DNA of 8,240 nucleotides, from the NCBI GenBank assembly GCA_964545715.1, contig CAZJHX010000267.1, positions 1-8,240 on the forward strand. The letters run 5' to 3'. Positions within the stretch are counted from its first letter, which is position 1. Every line of letters starts with the position of its first letter. The DNA comes from CAZJHX01 sp964545715 (GTDB lineage Bacteria > Myxococcota_A > UBA9042 > GCA-2863065). Of this stretch, positions 6,973 through 8,240 are shown in pieces. The notes beneath the pieces were generated by a model. That model saw only the letters and a list, made by a program, of their open reading frames with translations, searched no databases and had not been told where the DNA came from. Position numbers and translations under genes: made by a program.

Positions 6973-7001
6973 GCGCGCCGCCGGAGGGGGCGGCGGCGCG
7001 C
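6973..7001 (-). terminator. GC-rich hairpin, likely intrinsic terminator of the surface-protein gene
   Basis: A perfect 11-bp inverted repeat (arms 6973-6983 and 6991-7001) with a 7-base loop starts 21 bases past the TAG of the minus-strand repeat protein. Read on the minus strand, the stem is followed by CTCGCCCCTTTC, only a short T run. It sits in the 105-bp gap 6917-7021 before the GT-C-like gene, a gap in which I see no convincing promoter. It probably ends or weakens transcription between the two genes. Confidence 0.55.
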
Positions 7002-7021
7002 TCGTGAGGAAGGGGGGTGTT

Positions 7022-8240
7022 CTACTCGACGCAGGGGTCGATGGAGATCTCTTTCAGCGGCGCCAGGTGCGACTGGCCCTTGCCCTGAATCTCGGCGGCG
7101 ATGAGGGCGCCCAGCAGGTCCGCGTTGTCGAAGACCGTGCTGGCTTTGGGCGCCAGGACCGTGCCCTGCATGTAGACCGAGGTGATCGTCAGCGACGTGG
7201 CCTCGGGCAGGTTCCAGAGGGTCCGCATGGCGTCGATGCCGCCCAGGCCCATGGACGAGAAGCTGACCGTCTGGCCCGTGACCGTGATGATCGCGGCCGC
7301 GCCCGCCGGCACGTTGATGTTCAGGCTGCTGGCGGCGTCGATGTCGCTGCCGTCGACCACGAACACGTTGGTGACCGGGTCGGTGCCCGTCAGGGTGATG
7401 GCGCCCCAGGGCGTGATGTCGGTGGTGCCGTTGACGGCAAGGCCGCTCAGCGCGTTGGCGGTGCCCTTCAGCGCCGTGCACTCCGCCCCGAAGTTGATGG
7501 GCGTGCCGGAGATGAAGGCGCCGCCGACCACGTTGACCAGCGTGTGGGCCAGTGTGCCGCCGTAGTAGACGTCACCGAAGACTGTGCCGCTCTCGATGTC
7601 GATGTCGCCGCCGACGATCAGGCCGGCGCCAGCCGGATCCTGGCTGCCTACGCTGAAGCCCGAGGTGATGAAGTCGCCGCCCGCCGCAACCTTGCCGGCC
7701 GCGTCGTGCAGGCCCAGGTAGTCGCCGCAGGCGAAGAGGTTGAACTCGTCGGCGGCGCCCAGGTCCACGTGCTCCTTGCAGGCGCATTTCTCGTCCCAGG
7801 TGGCGACGCAGCCCTTGGCGGGGTGGCAGGTGTTGATGGTGCAGACGTCGCCGTCGTCACAGTCGGTCGGTCCGCCGGAGATACAGACGCCGTCCCAGCA
7901 GGAGTCGCCGTCGGTGCAGGCGTCGCCGTCGTTGCAGTCGGCGCCGTCGGCGTTGTTGTTCTTGCAGCCCTTGGCCGGGTGGCAGCTGTCGGTGGTACAG
8001 ACGTTGCCGTCGTCGCAGTTCAGCGGCTTGCCGCCGACGCACTCGGCGTCCCAGCAGCTGTCGCCGGTGGTGCAGGCGTTGCCGTCGTCACAGGCGCCGC
8101 CGTTGTCGGCCTGGTGGACGCAGCCCTTGGACGGGTGGCAGCTGTCGGCGGTGCAGACGTTGCCGTCATCGCAGTCGAGCGCGTCGCCCGGGGCGCATTT
8201 CTTGTCCCAGCAGCTGTCGCCGGTAGTGCAGGCGTTTCCG
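7022..8240 (-). CDS. Surface protein with Cys-rich repeats and a choice-of-anchor A domain (5' truncated by window edge)
   Basis: The minus-strand frame is open from the right edge of the window to TAG at 7024-7022, giving 405 visible residues; the start lies beyond the window. A GTG at 7768 is only an internal codon, because the frame and the repeat pattern run through it. Visible residues 2-157 are three 52-residue Cys/Asp-rich repeats. From D-E-F-N-L-F-A-C-G-D-Y onward (bases ~7752 down to 7022) the protein resembles choice-of-anchor A domains: G-K-V-A-A-G-G-D-F, then L-I-V-G-G-D-I-D-I, G-T-V-F-G-D-V-Y-Y-G-G, and near the end G-T-V-L-A-P-K-A. In that family, domains of this kind sit before varied C-terminal surface anchors. 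Here there is no visible MYXO-CTERM tail or membrane helix; the protein ends I-D-P-C-V-E. It is probably exported and disulfide-bonded. Function unknown, perhaps an adhesin or matrix protein. Confidence 0.78.
   Translation of the reverse strand, partial: GNACTTGDSCWDKKCAPGDALDCDDGNVCTADSCHPSKGCVHQADNGGACDDGNACTTGDSCWDAECVGGKPLNCDDGNVCTTDSCHPAKGCKNNNADGADCNDGDACTDGDSCWDGVCISGGPTDCDDGDVCTINTCHPAKGCVATWDEKCACKEHVDLGAADEFNLFACGDYLGLHDAAGKVAAGGDFITSGFSVGSQDPAGAGLIVGGDIDIESGTVFGDVYYGGTLAHTLVNVVGGAFISGTPINFGAECTALKGTANALSGLAVNGTTDITPWGAITLTGTDPVTNVFVVDGSDIDAASSLNINVPAGAAAIITVTGQTVSFSSMGLGGIDAMRTLWNLPEATSLTITSVYMQGTVLAPKASTVFDNADLLGALIAAEIQGKGQSHLAPLKEISIDPCVE
7769..8236 (-). repeat. Three tandem 156-bp (52-residue) Cys-rich coding repeats
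   Basis: Three in-frame repeats with an exact 156-bp period lie at 8236-8081, 8080-7925 and 7924-7769 (minus strand). Each is a 25-residue half built on x-A-C-T-x-G-D-S-C-W-D and a 27-residue half built on x-V-C-T-x-x-x-C-H-P-x-K-G-C, with C-D-D-G closing most halves. The two halves are related to each other, so the unit is itself a duplicated motif. Copies 1 and 2 have 8 Cys each and copy 3 has 9. Copy 3 is the most divergent, and its end turns into C-K-E-H instead of C-x-D-G as it joins the anchor domain. The array evidently continues past the right edge. The pattern differs from the C-G-D-G type Myxococcus Cys-rich repeat (TIGR02232). Confidence 0.85.

Noticed and set aside
7022..7768. Separate gene starting at GTG 7768 for the anchor-A domain alone
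   Set aside because: The frame is open upstream to the window edge and the Cys-rich repeats run straight into this point, so the GTG is internal.
7769..8236. Regularly spaced repeats as a possible CRISPR array
   Set aside because: The 156-bp period is in frame with a protein, the repeats are imperfect throughout, and there are no unique spacers. They are coding repeats.

Overview
This is a GC-rich window (about two thirds G+C, estimated by eye) that is almost fully coding, with seven protein genes and no RNA gene. It most likely comes from Myxococcota or a related deltaproteobacterial lineage. The best clue is the partial gene at the right edge. It encodes Asp- and Cys-rich repeats built around C-D-D-G-N-x-C-T-T-D-S-C followed by a choice-of-anchor A type domain, a kind of surface protein common in those bacteria. 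The assignment is inferred from protein style, not from a marker gene.

Left part, plus strand (3-928): the 3' end of a calcineurin-like metallophosphoesterase gene, overlapped by 4 bp (GTGA) by a small VOC (glyoxalase/dioxygenase-fold) gene. The two look translationally coupled.

Centre, plus strand (984-5354): four genes joined by stop/start overlaps of 1-4 bp. They encode a Wzx/MatE-type polysaccharide flippase (518 aa), two FkbM-type SAM-dependent methyltransferases from clearly different subgroups (284 and 250 aa), and a 403-aa protein with a C-terminal GNAT acetyltransferase region behind about 165 residues that I do not recognise. This reads as a cell-surface glycan module: one exporter plus methyl- and probably acetyl-modifying enzymes. 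No glycosyltransferase gene lies between them in this window.

Right part, minus strand (5333-8240): a multi-spanning GT-C-like membrane protein (527 aa) whose last seven codons plus its stop overlap the end of the acetyltransferase gene tail-to-tail by 22 bp. Upstream of it on the same strand is the 3' part of a large secreted or surface protein gene. That gene has three 52-residue Cys-rich repeats in the window and continues past the right edge. An 11-bp perfect GC hairpin between the two minus-strand genes is a likely terminator.

I found no CRISPR array, insertion sequence, integrase, phage gene, tRNA, rRNA or riboswitch. Nothing in the window is a clear-cut new system. The least explained pieces are the N-terminal region of the acetyltransferase-like protein, the compact flippase/double-FkbM/GNAT operon, and the repeat-plus-anchor surface protein.
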